From Thermococcus sp. (GTDB lineage: Archaea > Methanobacteriota_B > Thermococci > Thermococcales > Thermococcaceae): DNA of 40,136 nt. How positions within the stretch are numbered: the first letter of the stretch is position 1; each line of letters opens with the position of its first letter. This document shows, piece by piece, positions 14,469 to 22,799 of this stretch. The position numbers and the translations under genes are program-made. Where the stretch lies: NCBI GenBank assembly GCA_027023165.1, contig JALVWX010000098.1, positions 1 through 40,136 of the forward strand. The letters run 5' to 3'. Under the pieces are notes generated by a model. It did no database searches and was not told the origin of the DNA. It saw nothing but the letters and a program-made list of their open reading frames with translations.

Positions 14469-16803
14469 TCCTACCACCACCGAGCAGTCCGTTTATCTCT
14501 ATGATCAGAACGACGCTTCCATCGCCCAGTATCGTCGCGCCCGCGAAGCCGCTGATGTGGGACAGCATCTTGCCGAGGCTCTTGATGACTATGTCCTTCT
14601 TGTGGAGAAGCTCATCGACGCCAACCGCGACCTTCTGGGCACCCAAATCGACGACTATCGCCGGGAACTCCGGCTTCTCCTCGACCGGAAGTCCAAAGAG
14701 TTCGTGGAGCATCACAACAGGGATTATCTCCCCGCGCAGGACTATCACTTCCTTGCCGCCTATGCTCTTGAGGTTCTCGCGCTTTATCTCGATGCTCTCG
14801 AGGATGTTGTTTATCGGCACCGCGTATATCTCGCCCTGGACCTCGACGAGGAGAGCCTGTATAATGGCCATGCTCACCGGCAGCTTGAGGATGAAGGTGC
14901 TCCCCTTCCCGACCTCGCTCTGGACCGAGATGGTTCCGTTGAGGCTCTTCACGACGTCCTTGACGACGTCCATTCCGACGCCCCTGCCGGAAACGTCCGT
15001 GACCTGGTCCTTTGTGCTGAAGCCCGGCAGGAAGATGAGGTTTATCGCCTCCTCGTCGCTCATCTCCGCGGCCTGCTCCGGCGTTATGAGGCCCTTCTCT
15101 ATCGCCTTGGCCTTTATCTTGTTGGGGTCAATGCCCCTTCCGTCGTCCCTGACGATTATCTCGACGTGGCTCCTCTCGCGCCTCGCTATGAGTTCAAGCC
15201 TTCCTGCCCTCGGCTTCCCAAGCTTTTCCCTCTCCTCGGGCGGCTCTATTCCGTGGTCTATCGCGTTCCTGAGCAGGTGGACGAGAACGTCGCCGAGCTT
15301 GTCTAGTATCGTCCTGTCGACCTCTATGTCGGCGCCCTCGATTATGAACTCGACCTCCTTGCCCATCTTCCTGGCAAGCTCGCGGACCATGCGCGGGAAC
15401 TTGTTGAAGACCTCGGCAACCGGCGTGAGGCGCATCTCCATTATCTCGTCCTGGAGTTCCGTTAGGAGCCTTGACAGCGTTGACAGCGTTTCAAGAAGCT
15501 CCCTGTCCCCCAGTCTCTCAGCAATCTGCTCAAGGCGGCCCTTTGTGATAACAAGCTCACCCACGAGGTTCATCAGCCTGTCGAGGTGGGCAACGTCGAC
15601 CTTGATGATCTTCGAGACCTTGACCTTTGGGGTGGGAATGCCCTTGCTCGATTTTTTGGCCTTTGATGGCTTCTTCTCGGCTTTTGCCTCCGCTTTCTCG
15701 GTCTTCTCCTCGGCCTCCATCCTGTCCCCTTTCTCCACCTTGACGTTCTCAACGTCGGGGTGCTTGCGGACGACCTTCTCTATGTCCTCTGGTGAAACGT
15801 TTGCCTCGAGCAGAACCTTGAAGTAGTAGCCGTCTATGAGTTCGCCGTTCTGAATGGCCGCGACTCCCGGGAGGGTCCTTCTCACAGTTCCGAGCTTTTC
15901 AAGATCCTGAAGAACGAGGTAGGAGCGCACACCCTTCAGCGGGGCATCCTTCTGGAGGTAAACGGTCACGGTGTAAACGTTCCCTTCCCCGCTCTCTGCG
16001 CCCTTCTCTCCTCTCTCCTCGACTTTAAGAGGCTCTGGCGAATACTCCTCCACTTCGGCCTTTTCGACCTCAGGATGCCTTGTAACGACCTCCCTCAGCT
16101 TCTCCGGGCTTTCCTCGGTGGTTATGATGAACTCAAGAACGTCAACGTCCGCCTTCCCGTCCTCGATAACCTTCCTCTCAGGCTTCGTGTCGAGTATCTC
16201 GCCAAGCTCCTCCAGGTCTGAGAGTATGAGAAACGCCCTGACTCCCCTCAGCTGGGCGTCCTTGTAGAAGTAGACCTTCAGGCGGTAAATCGGTGCCCCT
16301 GCCGGCTTCTTCTCTTCTTCCTTCTTCCCTTCCTCTTCCTCCCTTGCTTCGGCTTTTTCTTTCTCCTGTGGCGTTTCCTTTTTCTCCCCGGCTCCGCCTC
16401 CCTCAAAGAACTTCTGAGCCTTCTCAAACAGCTCCTGAACGTCAAAGTCGCCTTCGTTGCCTTCCTCCTCGATGTTGTTGACCATGCCTTCTATGACGTC
16501 GAGGAACTCCAGGAGGACGTCTATAAGCTCGGGAGTGGGTTCCACCTTACCGCTTCTCACGAGGTCGAAGAGGTTCTCCATCTTGTGCGCGACTTTGCTG
16601 AGGGTCATGAAGCCCATCGTCGCTGCGGTTCCCTTGAGGGTGTGGGCGTCGCGGAAAATCTGGTCTATCATGGCTTTCTTCTCTTCCTCGCTGCCGCCCT
16701 CTTTCACTATCTTCTCCAGCGTGAGGATCGCGTTGCTGAGGCTGTCTATCCTGTCCCTCGCATCGGCAAGGAACTCATCTAGATACTGTGAAAGGTCTTC
16801 CAC
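14458..16803 (-). CDS. cheA: Chemotaxis histidine kinase CheA with duplicated P2 domain
   Basis: A kinase of about 781 residues that phosphorylates CheY and CheB. P1 carries the phospho-accepting His54 in [15 protein letters not shown]. Two P2-like response-regulator docking domains follow, at about 168-250 and 272-357. Both begin with V-Y, K-D-A, L-x-G-V-R and end in a R/K-HP-[ED]-V-E motif. P3 dimerisation follows a Lys/Ala linker near 395. P4 has the N box [12 protein letters not shown], the G1 box DDGRGID, the F box FSTKDQVTD and the G2 box [12 protein letters not shown]5, CheW-like, fills the last 130 residues. The length exceeds that of usual CheA proteins because of the second P2. Starts are GTG 16812, 16809 or 16803; GGGGTG six bases upstream favours 16803. 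It overlaps the end of cheB. Confidence 0.97.
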   Translation of the reverse strand: MEDLSQYLDEFLADARDRIDSLSNAILTLEKIVKEGGSEEEKKAMIDQIFRDAHTLKGTAATMGFMTLSKVAHKMENLFDLVRSGKVEPTPELIDVLLEFLDVIEGMVNNIEEEGNEGDFDVQELFEKAQKFFEGGGAGEKKETPQEKEKAEAREEEEGKKEEEKKPAGAPIYRLKVYFYKDAQLRGVRAFLILSDLEELGEILDTKPERKVIEDGKADVDVLEFIITTEESPEKLREVVTRHPEVEKAEVEEYSPEPLKVEERGEKGAESGEGNVYTVTVYLQKDAPLKGVRSYLVLQDLEKLGTVRRTLPGVAAIQNGELIDGYYFKVLLEANVSPEDIEKVVRKHPDVENVKVEKGDRMEAEEKTEKAEAKAEKKPSKAKKSSKGIPTPKVKVSKIIKVDVAHLDRLMNLVGELVITKGRLEQIAERLGDRELLETLSTLSRLLTELQDEIMEMRLTPVAEVFNKFPRMVRELARKMGKEVEFIIEGADIEVDRTILDKLGDVLVHLLRNAIDHGIEPPEEREKLGKPRAGRLELIARRERSHVEIIVRDDGRGIDPNKIKAKAIEKGLITPEQAAEMSDEEAINLIFLPGFSTKDQVTDVSGRGVGMDVVKDVVKSLNGTISVQSEVGKGSTFILKLPVSMAIIQALLVEVQGEIYAVPINNILESIEIKRENLKSIGGKEVIVLRGEIIPVVMLHELFGLPVEEKPEFPAIVVDLGAQKVAVGVDELLHKKDIVIKSLGKMLSHISGFAGATILGDGSVVLIIEINGLLGGGRSGI

Positions 16804-17890
16804 CGGCACCACCCCGGTTAACCTTGTTCACTGCCATAACAACGGTCTCTGCGATTTTATCGAGGGGCACAACGTAGTCCACCATGCCGGTCTCTATGGC
16901 AGCCTTCGGCATTCCGAAGATTATCGATGTCTCTTTATCCTGCGCTATCGTTATGCCGCCCTTCTTCTTGATGGCCACGATTCCCTGCGCCCCGTCGCGC
17001 CCCATGCCGGTCATCACAACGCCGACGGTTCTCCGTCCAAAGACTTCCGCCGCGGTTATCATCATTGGATCAGCGGCCGGTCTTACGCCATGTATCTTGG
17101 GCTTCTTGTTGAGCGTTATGACCGGCTTCCCGGCCCTGAGCTGGACCTCCATGTGGTAGTCTCCGGGAGCGACGTAGGCCCAGTTCTCCTGTATCAGCTC
17201 GCCGTCTTCGGCTTCCTTCACGTTTATCTTGCTCAGACCGTCGAGCCTCTTCGCGAAGGACTTAGTGAATCCCGGCGGCATGTGCTGGACGAGGAGTATC
17301 GCCGCCCTCAGATTCTCCGGGAACTTGGGGAAGACCTTGAGGAGGGACTGCGGGCCGCCCGTCGATGAAGCCATCGCGACGACCGTTCTCGCGGGAGCAC
17401 TTGGCTTCCTCACCTTGCTCTTCTGCGCCCTCAGCAGCCTCGTCCTCCTGAGTTCAAGGAAGCGCCTGGGAACCCTCGCGGCCTCCTTTATCTTGGCGAT
17501 TATCTCGTCCTTCATCTCCTTCATGTTGATAGAGATGGACGAACTCGGCTTGGGGATGAAGTCGATCGCACCGTACTCAAGGGCTTTTATCGTTGCCTCA
17601 GCGCCCTCCTGGGTCAGGGCGCTCACCATAATTACCGGCGTCGGGGACTGCTTCATTATCACCCTGAGGGCGTCGAGACCGTTCATGCGGGGCATTTCGA
17701 TATCGAGCGTAACGACGTCCGGCTTGTGGACTTTGACCGCGTTTATCGCCTCGATCCCGTCCCTCGCTTCACAGCAGACCTCAAGCTCGGGATCGGAGTT
17801 GATTATATCCCTGAGTATCTTCCTCATGAAGGCGGAATCATCGACGACGAGCACCCTGATCTTTTTCCTGGGCGAGTTCAGCGGCATCAT
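16775..17890 (-). CDS. cheB: CheB, receptor methylesterase / response regulator
   Basis: A 371-residue enzyme that removes methyl groups from receptor glutamates when phosphorylated. The receiver domain (10-130) has DD at 17-18, phospho-acceptor Asp63 in [10 protein letters not shown], and the K of IPKPS near 114. The catalytic domain (168-350) shows the Ser-His-Asp triad: Ser176 in ASSTGGP, His203 in VQHMPPGFT, and Asp299 in MTGMGRDGA. Both domains have normal length. The start is ATG at 17890 or 17887, after GGGTGAG. It follows cheY by 8 bp and overlaps cheA at its 3' end. It opposes CheR in adaptation. Confidence 0.97.
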   Translation of the reverse strand: MMPLNSPRKKIRVLVVDDSAFMRKILRDIINSDPELEVCCEARDGIEAINAVKVHKPDVVTLDIEMPRMNGLDALRVIMKQSPTPVIMVSALTQEGAEATIKALEYGAIDFIPKPSSSISINMKEMKDEIIAKIKEAARVPRRFLELRRTRLLRAQKSKVRKPSAPARTVVAMASSTGGPQSLLKVFPKFPENLRAAILLVQHMPPGFTKSFAKRLDGLSKINVKEAEDGELIQENWAYVAPGDYHMEVQLRAGKPVITLNKKPKIHGVRPAADPMMITAAEVFGRRTVGVVMTGMGRDGAQGIVAIKKKGGITIAQDKETSIIFGMPKAAIETGMVDYVVPLDKIAETVVMAVNKVNRGGAGGRPFTVSR

Positions 17891-17898
17891 TACTCACC

Positions 17899-18261
17899 CT
17901 AGCTCGAAAGTACGCGGTTGATCTCTTCGAGCACTTTCGGTGCCTGGAACGGCTTGACGATGTAGCCGGAGGCTCCCGCCTTAAGGGCCTCCATAACCTT
18001 GCCCTCCTGCCCGACAGCGGTTATCATGATGATCTTGGCGTTGGGGTCAATCTTCTTTATCTCCTGGACGGCGGTTATGCCGTCCATCTCGGGCATGACT
18101 ATGTCCATCGTCACGACGTCGGGCTTGAGTTCCTGGTACTTCTGGACGGCCTCCTTACCGTTGCTTGCCTCCCCGACGACCTGATGTCCGCCCTGCGTCA
18201 GTATCTTCTTCAGGAGCATGCGCATAAACGCGGCATCATCTACGACCAAAACCCGTGCCAT
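17899..18261 (-). CDS. cheY: CheY, chemotaxis response regulator
   Basis: A 120-residue single receiver domain. The metal-binding acidic pair is Asp8-Asp9 (VLVVDDAAF), the phosphorylation site is Asp53 (VTMDIVMPEMDG), the switch threonine is Thr81 (IMITAVG), and the conserved lysine is Lys103 (YIVKPF). CheA phosphorylates it. In archaea CheY-P acts on the archaellum through CheF, and archaeal CheY lacks the bacterial FliM-binding mode. The ATG at 18261 follows GGAGGTGAAGAAGC, and the gene overlaps the 3' end of cheR by 26 bp. It is the only free-standing CheY in the window. Confidence 0.97.
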   Translation of the reverse strand: MARVLVVDDAAFMRMLLKKILTQGGHQVVGEASNGKEAVQKYQELKPDVVTMDIVMPEMDGITAVQEIKKIDPNAKIIMITAVGQEGKVMEALKAGASGYIVKPFQAPKVLEEINRVLSS

Positions 18262-19111
18262 GCTTCTTCACCTCCAGGTTCTTGCGATAGATCCTCGCGA
18301 CGAGATCGTACAATTTGAACAGCTTCGCGGCGTTGCCGAGTATGGTCTCGGTCTTGCCGAGGATTAGATACCCGTGATCTTCGAGGGAGTCGTAGAGTTT
18401 GGCAAACACCTCCTCTTGGGCGTCCCTCTTTACGTAGATCAGAACGTTCCGGATGAAGATGACGTCGAAGCCCTTTGGATACTTCGAGCTGAAGAGGTTG
18501 AACTGCTGGAACTTGACGAGCCTCTTGACCTTTGGCGCTATGCGATAGCGCTCCTCGCTCACCCTCGTGAAGTACTTGGGTATCATGTGCCTCGGGACCT
18601 GCCTCTCCACGACGTCCGCGGGATACTCCCCACGCATGGCCGTTGCTAATGCCTCCCTGTCTATATCCGTGGCGAGTATCTGAACCCTGAATCCTCCGAG
18701 GTTCTCTCCGAGAGCCTCGTAGAGGGTCATCGCTATCGAGTACGGCTCCTGCCCGGTGGAGCAGGCGGCACTCCATATTCTTATCAGCCCGTTTCGGTGC
18801 TCCTTCTTGTACTTCACAAGCTCTGGAATTACCTTCTTCTCGAAGGTCTTCCACACCACTGGATCCCTGAAGAACTCGGTCACGTTGATCGCAACCGTTA
18901 GGAGCAGTTCATCAAGCTCCTGTTTGTTGGTCCTGATTATCCGGTAGTACTCCATGTAGTCCTTTACGCCGAGCTTCCTCATCCTTGCCCTTATGCGCCT
19001 CATCAGATAGGTGTCCTTGTAAGCGTCACTGCTAACCTTGAGGTGCCTGAAAAGCTCGGCCTTGATCTTCAGGTATCCGGGGTCCTTTACGTCCATCATT
19101 TTGACACGCAT
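18236..19111 (-). CDS. cheR: CheR, receptor methyltransferase
   Basis: A 291-residue SAM-dependent enzyme that methylates receptor glutamates. The N-terminal helical domain (about 10-75) includes YLMRRIRARMRKLG. The SAM-binding motif is RIWSAACSTGQEPYSIAM near residue 107. The acidic residue of motif II is in ILATDIDREAL, and FIRNVLIYV is the usual late motif. The first gene of the che operon. Its start is uncertain: ATG 19111 has GGGG directly adjacent, while ATG 19099 or 19096 lies at a longer spacing. I give the longest form. A leader of about 50 nt separates it from the promoter at 19181-19227. Placing adaptation genes first differs from the order in many bacterial che operons. Confidence 0.96.
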   Translation of the reverse strand: MRVKMMDVKDPGYLKIKAELFRHLKVSSDAYKDTYLMRRIRARMRKLGVKDYMEYYRIIRTNKQELDELLLTVAINVTEFFRDPVVWKTFEKKVIPELVKYKKEHRNGLIRIWSAACSTGQEPYSIAMTLYEALGENLGGFRVQILATDIDREALATAMRGEYPADVVERQVPRHMIPKYFTRVSEERYRIAPKVKRLVKFQQFNLFSSKYPKGFDVIFIRNVLIYVKRDAQEEVFAKLYDSLEDHGYLILGKTETILGNAAKLFKLYDLVARIYRKNLEVKKHGTGFGRR

Positions 19112-19180
19112 CCCCTTGGGGTCTATCCCAAACTAACGCCATACCATTGGGGACTTTACAAAATTTCTATGAGCGCTCGG

Positions 19181-19227
19181 CATAAAAAATCTTTATGTGT
19201 AGATGGTTGTGTAGGTGCATAGGTAGG
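19181..19227 (-). promoter_or_regulatory. che operon promoter with three 12-bp-spaced CCTACAC-like repeats
   Basis: Read on the minus strand, CCTACCT (19227-19221), CCTACAC (19215-19209) and TCTACAC (19203-19197) start exactly 12 bp apart. They are followed by BRE-like ATAAAG and a TATA-like TTTTTTATG (about 19188-19181). The same three-copy arrangement with the same 12-bp period lies in front of flaB1. The site is also the upstream region of the divergent receptor gene, so one bound protein could act in both directions. Confidence 0.75.
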
Positions 19228-19276
19228 CCGTTACGCGGCGCTTTGTTATTAACATAACGCGTATAACAAGTTATTA

Positions 19277-19300
19277 CCTACATGCGAAAATCTTTTATCT
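19277..19300 (+). promoter_or_regulatory. Promoter of the receptor-cheW operon with one CCTACAT motif
   Basis: CCTACAT at 19277-19283 is followed by GCGAAAA, a BRE-like element, and the TATA-like TTTTATCT at 19293-19300. Transcription would start near 19322. That places the ATG at 19282 inside the promoter and supports the GTG at 19345 as the true start of the receptor. Confidence 0.55.
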
Positions 19301-19344
19301 ATTGCCATCCATTGATAGATAGTGAGATGCCGGGGGTGCACCTC

Positions 19345-20568
19345 GTGAACCGCGTCACAGTAATAGCTTCGGTTGCTTCAGTTCCCGTCCTAACTTTCCT
19401 CGGTGCCCTTTGGTCCCCCCTCGCAGGACTCGCTATCGGACTTGCCTCTGCTTTCTCCGTTGCGTTCTACGTGTCTCGGCCTCCCGGAGGCTCTGGGGAT
19501 GTTCTCACCGCCGTTGAAAAGCTCCTCCGCGATGAGACGCCTGACTTTTCCGGTTTTGATGAGGGGACGGTCAAAAGACTCCTCAAGATCGAGGAGGCCA
19601 TAGAGGCAATAAAGCGCCAGAGAATTGAGGTAAAGCGCGAGGGTGCACCAGAGGAACTTGAGGTTGCCCTGAATGCCCTTGAAAAGGCACATCGGAAGCT
19701 GTCCTCTATCATCCCATCTATCCAGCTCGATGTGGATGTCGACGAGGCCGAGGTGGGCAGTGTCCTTGAGAGGGAGCGCTCCACCATAGCGGAGCTCGGG
19801 GACTACATCCAGACGCTCACTGCAGGCATCGAGGAGATGAACACCCAATCTCAAGCGCTCACGGATTACGCCCTGGAAACGGCCAACATGGCGGAAACCG
19901 GCAAGAGGATATCCGACAACGTGGCCCTCAACGTGGCGAGCATCAACGAGGTAAACCAGAACATGGAGCGCGCCGTTTCCACCCTGGTTGAACACTCCAA
20001 GAGGATAGGGGAGATAGTCGAGGTTATCGGCAGCATAGCCGAGCAGACGAACCTTCTCGCGCTGAACGCGGCCATAGAAGCCGCCAGGAGTGGCGAACAC
20101 GGCAGGGGGTTTGCAGTTGTTGCGGAAAACATAAGGGAGCTTGCGGACCAGTCCAAACAGTCCACGGACCAGATAGCGGGCCTCATCATGGACATGCGTG
20201 AGAGCATAGACACCGTTGTCAGCTCCATAAAGCAGGAGTTCAAGGTGACGGAGGAGATAAAGGACGCCGTCCAGGAGCTTATAGCGGCCTTTGACGACAT
20301 AGCAAGGCGTGCCAACGAGACGGCCAACATGATAAAGGAGCTTTCCGACAGTATAGAGGGGCAGGCCCAGTCGGTTCAGATGCTCATGGACACCCTCGAC
20401 GGCGTTTACTCCCTCCAGGACGAGGTCTCGAACGCCGTAACGCCAGTTGTGGAATCCTTCTCCCAAGTTCACTCAAAGCTCGATGAAATACGAAACGGTC
20501 ATAAGGACCTCGAACGCTCGATAGTTGAGTCGAAGGAAGTCCTTGAAAAAGTTGCAACCCGGAGGTGA
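19345..20568 (+). CDS. mcp: Methyl-accepting receptor with two membrane helices and no extracellular domain
   Basis: About 407 residues. Residues 1-42 contain two closely spaced hydrophobic helices (VTVIASVASVPVLTFLGALW and LAGLAIGLASAFSVAFYVS) with a loop of only a few residues, so nothing sizeable is exposed outside. The rest is cytoplasmic coil with the conserved tip ([20 protein letters not shown], then [15 protein letters not shown]). No typical HAMP or PAS domain is obvious in the first 130 cytoplasmic residues. The start is GTG 19345, six bases after GGGGGTG; the longer ATG 19282 lies in the promoter. The cheW start follows its stop by 4 bp. Lack of an outer sensor suggests it senses an internal or membrane state such as energy, or works through another protein. 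That is inference. Confidence 0.9.
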   Translation: MNRVTVIASVASVPVLTFLGALWSPLAGLAIGLASAFSVAFYVSRPPGGSGDVLTAVEKLLRDETPDFSGFDEGTVKRLLKIEEAIEAIKRQRIEVKREGAPEELEVALNALEKAHRKLSSIIPSIQLDVDVDEAEVGSVLERERSTIAELGDYIQTLTAGIEEMNTQSQALTDYALETANMAETGKRISDNVALNVASINEVNQNMERAVSTLVEHSKRIGEIVEVIGSIAEQTNLLALNAAIEAARSGEHGRGFAVVAENIRELADQSKQSTDQIAGLIMDMRESIDTVVSSIKQEFKVTEEIKDAVQELIAAFDDIARRANETANMIKELSDSIEGQAQSVQMLMDTLDGVYSLQDEVSNAVTPVVESFSQVHSKLDEIRNGHKDLERSIVESKEVLEKVATRR

Positions 20569-20572
20569 TTGG

Positions 20573-21013
20573 ATGGCCGAAATTCAGGTCGTGGCCTTTA
20601 TGGTTGGAAACGAGGAGTTCTGCCTCGACATATCCAAGGTCAGGGAGATCAAGGAGATGATGCCCATAACCCGCGTTCCGAACTCGCCCGACTTCGTTGA
20701 GGGAGTCATAAACCTCCGCGGGCAGATAACGACTGTTGTCAATCTGAAGAAGCTCCTCGGCTACTACGACCCCGACGACGACCTCTCTAAGAAGAAGATA
20801 ATCATTGCGGAGGTAAAGGACGAGGTCATAGGCATAATAGTCGATTCTGTCTCGGACGTCATAACACTTACGGAGGATCAGATAGACCAGCCGCCCAAGA
20901 CCCTCAGCAGCAGGGTTGACATCCGCTACATAAAGGGCATCGCCAAGATAAACGACGGTGAGAGGCTCCTCATAATGGTCGACCTTGACAAGCTCCTTGG
21001 CGATGAACTTTGA
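20573..21013 (+). CDS. cheW: CheW, receptor-kinase coupling protein
   Basis: A 146-residue adaptor that links receptors to CheA. The double SH3-like fold is indicated by QVVAFMVGNEEFCLDISKVREI at the start (first twenty residues of that strand pair), then ITRVPNSPDFVEGVINLRG, the family signature near residue 45, and IGIIVDSVSDVITLTEDQI near residue 95. The length is normal. The ATG at 20573 follows a perfect GGAGGTGAT that overlaps the end of the receptor gene, so the two are one operon. It is the only cheW in the window and sits outside the che operon proper, so it must serve both receptors here unless another copy exists elsewhere. Confidence 0.96.
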   Translation: MAEIQVVAFMVGNEEFCLDISKVREIKEMMPITRVPNSPDFVEGVINLRGQITTVVNLKKLLGYYDPDDDLSKKKIIIAEVKDEVIGIIVDSVSDVITLTEDQIDQPPKTLSSRVDIRYIKGIAKINDGERLLIMVDLDKLLGDEL

Positions 21014-21028
21014 GAGTCTTTCTTTATC

Positions 21029-22114
21029 TTAGATGAGGTCAAGCTCCCTTAGTATCTCCTCGACGTCCTTTTCCTTTGATGATTCCGGCGTTTTCCCGGG
21101 TTCACCCTCCGCGCCGAGCTTCAGCATGAGCTTCTGAACCTGCTCCTCGAGCTTTCTCAGCTGCTCGAACTGATACCGCAGCTTCTCGTAGAACTCCTTC
21201 TCCACGGGAGTAACAGGAATCGGCTCCCTGAGTTCCTCCGCTATCCTGTCAAGTTCTCCCGCAAGCTCGTAGACAATGCGGTGAATCTGGATGAAGCTCC
21301 TCTCGGGATTAAGCTCGCGCTCCTTCCCGTCGCGGGTGACCTTCATCGGCAGACTAAGGCGCTTTACTCTCACGATTATGTCGTTGAAGGTCGCGTAGAC
21401 GCTCTCGTCCGGTATGGATACGATGGCCAGTTTGCGCAGGTTCTTCAGGAGTTCCACAAGGTTCTCCTTAAGCTCCTCAAACTCCTTAACACCCTGCCCT
21501 GTGAGCACGTAAACCTTTGCTATGTCCCTTAGCGAGAGGAGCGCCTTCTTCGCCTCGGCCATTCCAGCGCTCAGCTTCTCCGGCTGAAGGGTGATACTGG
21601 CTTTGATAACCTCGAGGAACTCCTCTACTTCGGTTCTCTTCCTCCTCTCGATTGCATCCTCGAGGTGCTCTATCTCCTCCTCAAGCTCGGCCAGCAGCTC
21701 TTTCTCCAACTCCTCCTTGAGTTTGGTTTCCGTTCTCGCAAGCTCTTCCCCAATGGACTCCACCCGGGCGCTGGTCTTCTCGAGTTCCATTCTGAGGCTT
21801 CCTACTTCGTAATCTACCTTTGTCTCAAGCCTTTTGAAATCCTTTAGAGATTTTTCAATGCCCTTGAGCTTCTCTTCAAGGGACCTCAACTTCTGAAGAA
21901 GCTCGGTGTTCTCGCTTCCTTTTTGGGAAGGAGGGACTTTAACGGCCCTTATCTGTGATTCCAACTCGTCTTTTATTCTGTTGATCTTCTCCTCAAGCTC
22001 GCCGACTTCGGAGCGCAGCTCAAAATGCCTCGCGAGAACTTTGCTGGTAACATCCCGCACGTAATACGCCAGCACTGCGGCAACCCCTGCCGTAACGGCG
22101 AGCTCGATTATCAT
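21029..22114 (-). CDS. Membrane-anchored coiled-coil protein (paralogue of 9565-10314)
   Basis: A 361-residue protein of unknown function. Residues 2-18 form a short N-terminal membrane helix (IIELAVTAGVAAVLAYYV). Residues 35-160 are a long coiled coil (LEEKINRIKDELESQIRAV, then LEKTSARVESIGEELARTE). Residues 191-330 form the module shared with the 249-residue protein of the che operon: DIA at 197, LP at 255-256, RDGK at 261-264, PER at 270-272, VTPVE at 301-305, then a terminal coiled coil. The last 30 residues are polar with a final EEILRELDLI helix. The ATG at 22114 is followed upstream by GGTGGTATAA. It converges with cheW, leaving only 15 bp between stops. Confidence 0.83.
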   Translation of the reverse strand: MIIELAVTAGVAAVLAYYVRDVTSKVLARHFELRSEVGELEEKINRIKDELESQIRAVKVPPSQKGSENTELLQKLRSLEEKLKGIEKSLKDFKRLETKVDYEVGSLRMELEKTSARVESIGEELARTETKLKEELEKELLAELEEEIEHLEDAIERRKRTEVEEFLEVIKASITLQPEKLSAGMAEAKKALLSLRDIAKVYVLTGQGVKEFEELKENLVELLKNLRKLAIVSIPDESVYATFNDIIVRVKRLSLPMKVTRDGKERELNPERSFIQIHRIVYELAGELDRIAEELREPIPVTPVEKEFYEKLRYQFEQLRKLEEQVQKLMLKLGAEGEPGKTPESSKEKDVEEILRELDLI

Positions 22115-22459
22115 TTATACCACCTGGCTTCAGCCACACAGTTTGCGGTGCCATGGTATTTAGATTTTATGCTTTTGGGAGTGGTTTGCATGAAGCACAA
22201 AAATGTTCATCACCGTTGGATATTATCCATCCAATTGAGGAGTTCCCCTTTGAGAGTAACATGTTCAAGTTGTGGATGAAAATTCTACGATTAAATCAAA
22301 ACTCCTATGGTGAATCTATATGGTCCAACCAAAAACGTTATATATTATTCAACACCAATACTGGGTACGGGAGTACAGCACAAGCTTTCCCAGTGACCAT
22401 CAGTGGTTCTAATCACGTGCTTGAGTTGCTTTGAGGTCTGACTTTGGGAGGGGGGAAGG
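22115..22459. other. AT-rich gap upstream of the winged-helix regulator
   Basis: These 345 bases are clearly richer in A and T than the flanks. Short open frames exist on both strands, but none has a ribosome binding site, familiar composition or recognisable product. What I can support is a promoter at 22338-22347 for the regulator and an upstream region of about 200 bases of unknown purpose. It could be the leftover of an eroded gene or an extended control region. Confidence 0.5.
22338..22347 (+). promoter_or_regulatory. TATA box of the winged-helix regulator gene
   Basis: TTATATATTA preceded by AAAAACG is the strongest TATA-like element in the gap. It implies a leader of about 95 nt before the ATG at 22460. 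No CCTACAC motif lies near it, so the regulator probably does not use the motif seen at fla and che. Confidence 0.5.
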
Positions 22460-22789
22460 ATGAACACAGTGATCGTTGACCCGCAGGTACTGCGCTCCCT
22501 GCACCGTAGTGAACTCCGGAAGAAGATACTGATGTACCTGAACGAGATATACCCTTCTGCCACGTACCTCTCGGAGATAGCGAGGGTCGTTGGCTCGGAC
22601 CCGTCCAACGTCAGGGGCGCGCTTGTGGGTCTCGGGAACAGATACAACGGCGAGAGCTCTCTTGTGTACCTGGGACTCGTGGAGGAGATCTCCAACAACG
22701 GCTTCAAGTACTACCGGCTGACCGATTACGGAAAGAAGGTTGTGGAATATCTCAAGGAATACTACCGCTATTACAGGAGGTTCATGTGA
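22460..22789 (+). CDS. earA: Winged-helix transcription regulator, candidate archaellum activator EarA
   Basis: A 109-residue protein. Residues 10-50 hold a helix-turn-helix (SELRKKILMYLNEIYPSATY, then LSEIARVVGSDPSNVRGAL). Residues 60-105 contain a wing and a C-terminal helix (YYRLTDYGKKVVEYLKEYY). EarA is the known activator of the archaellum operon in Methanococcus maripaludis, with homologues reported in Thermococcales. Size, fold and position just upstream of flaB fit this protein. I have not compared sequences directly, so the symbol is provisional. The ATG follows GGGAGGGGGGAAGG. The methyltransferase gene starts 10 bp after its stop. The proposed targets are the CCTACAC repeats upstream of fla, che, the second receptor and the gene at 5365. 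Confidence 0.75.
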   Translation: MNTVIVDPQVLRSLHRSELRKKILMYLNEIYPSATYLSEIARVVGSDPSNVRGALVGLGNRYNGESSLVYLGLVEEISNNGFKYYRLTDYGKKVVEYLKEYYRYYRRFM

Positions 22790-22799
22790 GGTGGTGTCT

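Noticed and set aside
19390..20472. A 360-codon minus-strand frame opposite the second receptor.
   Set aside because: The plus strand encodes an unmistakable receptor signalling domain; the minus frame is a by-product of codon bias.
22153..22434. Possible 93-codon gene upstream of the regulator.
   Set aside because: No ribosome binding site, it spans the likely promoter, and it has no protein-like pattern. Kept only as an AT-rich gap.
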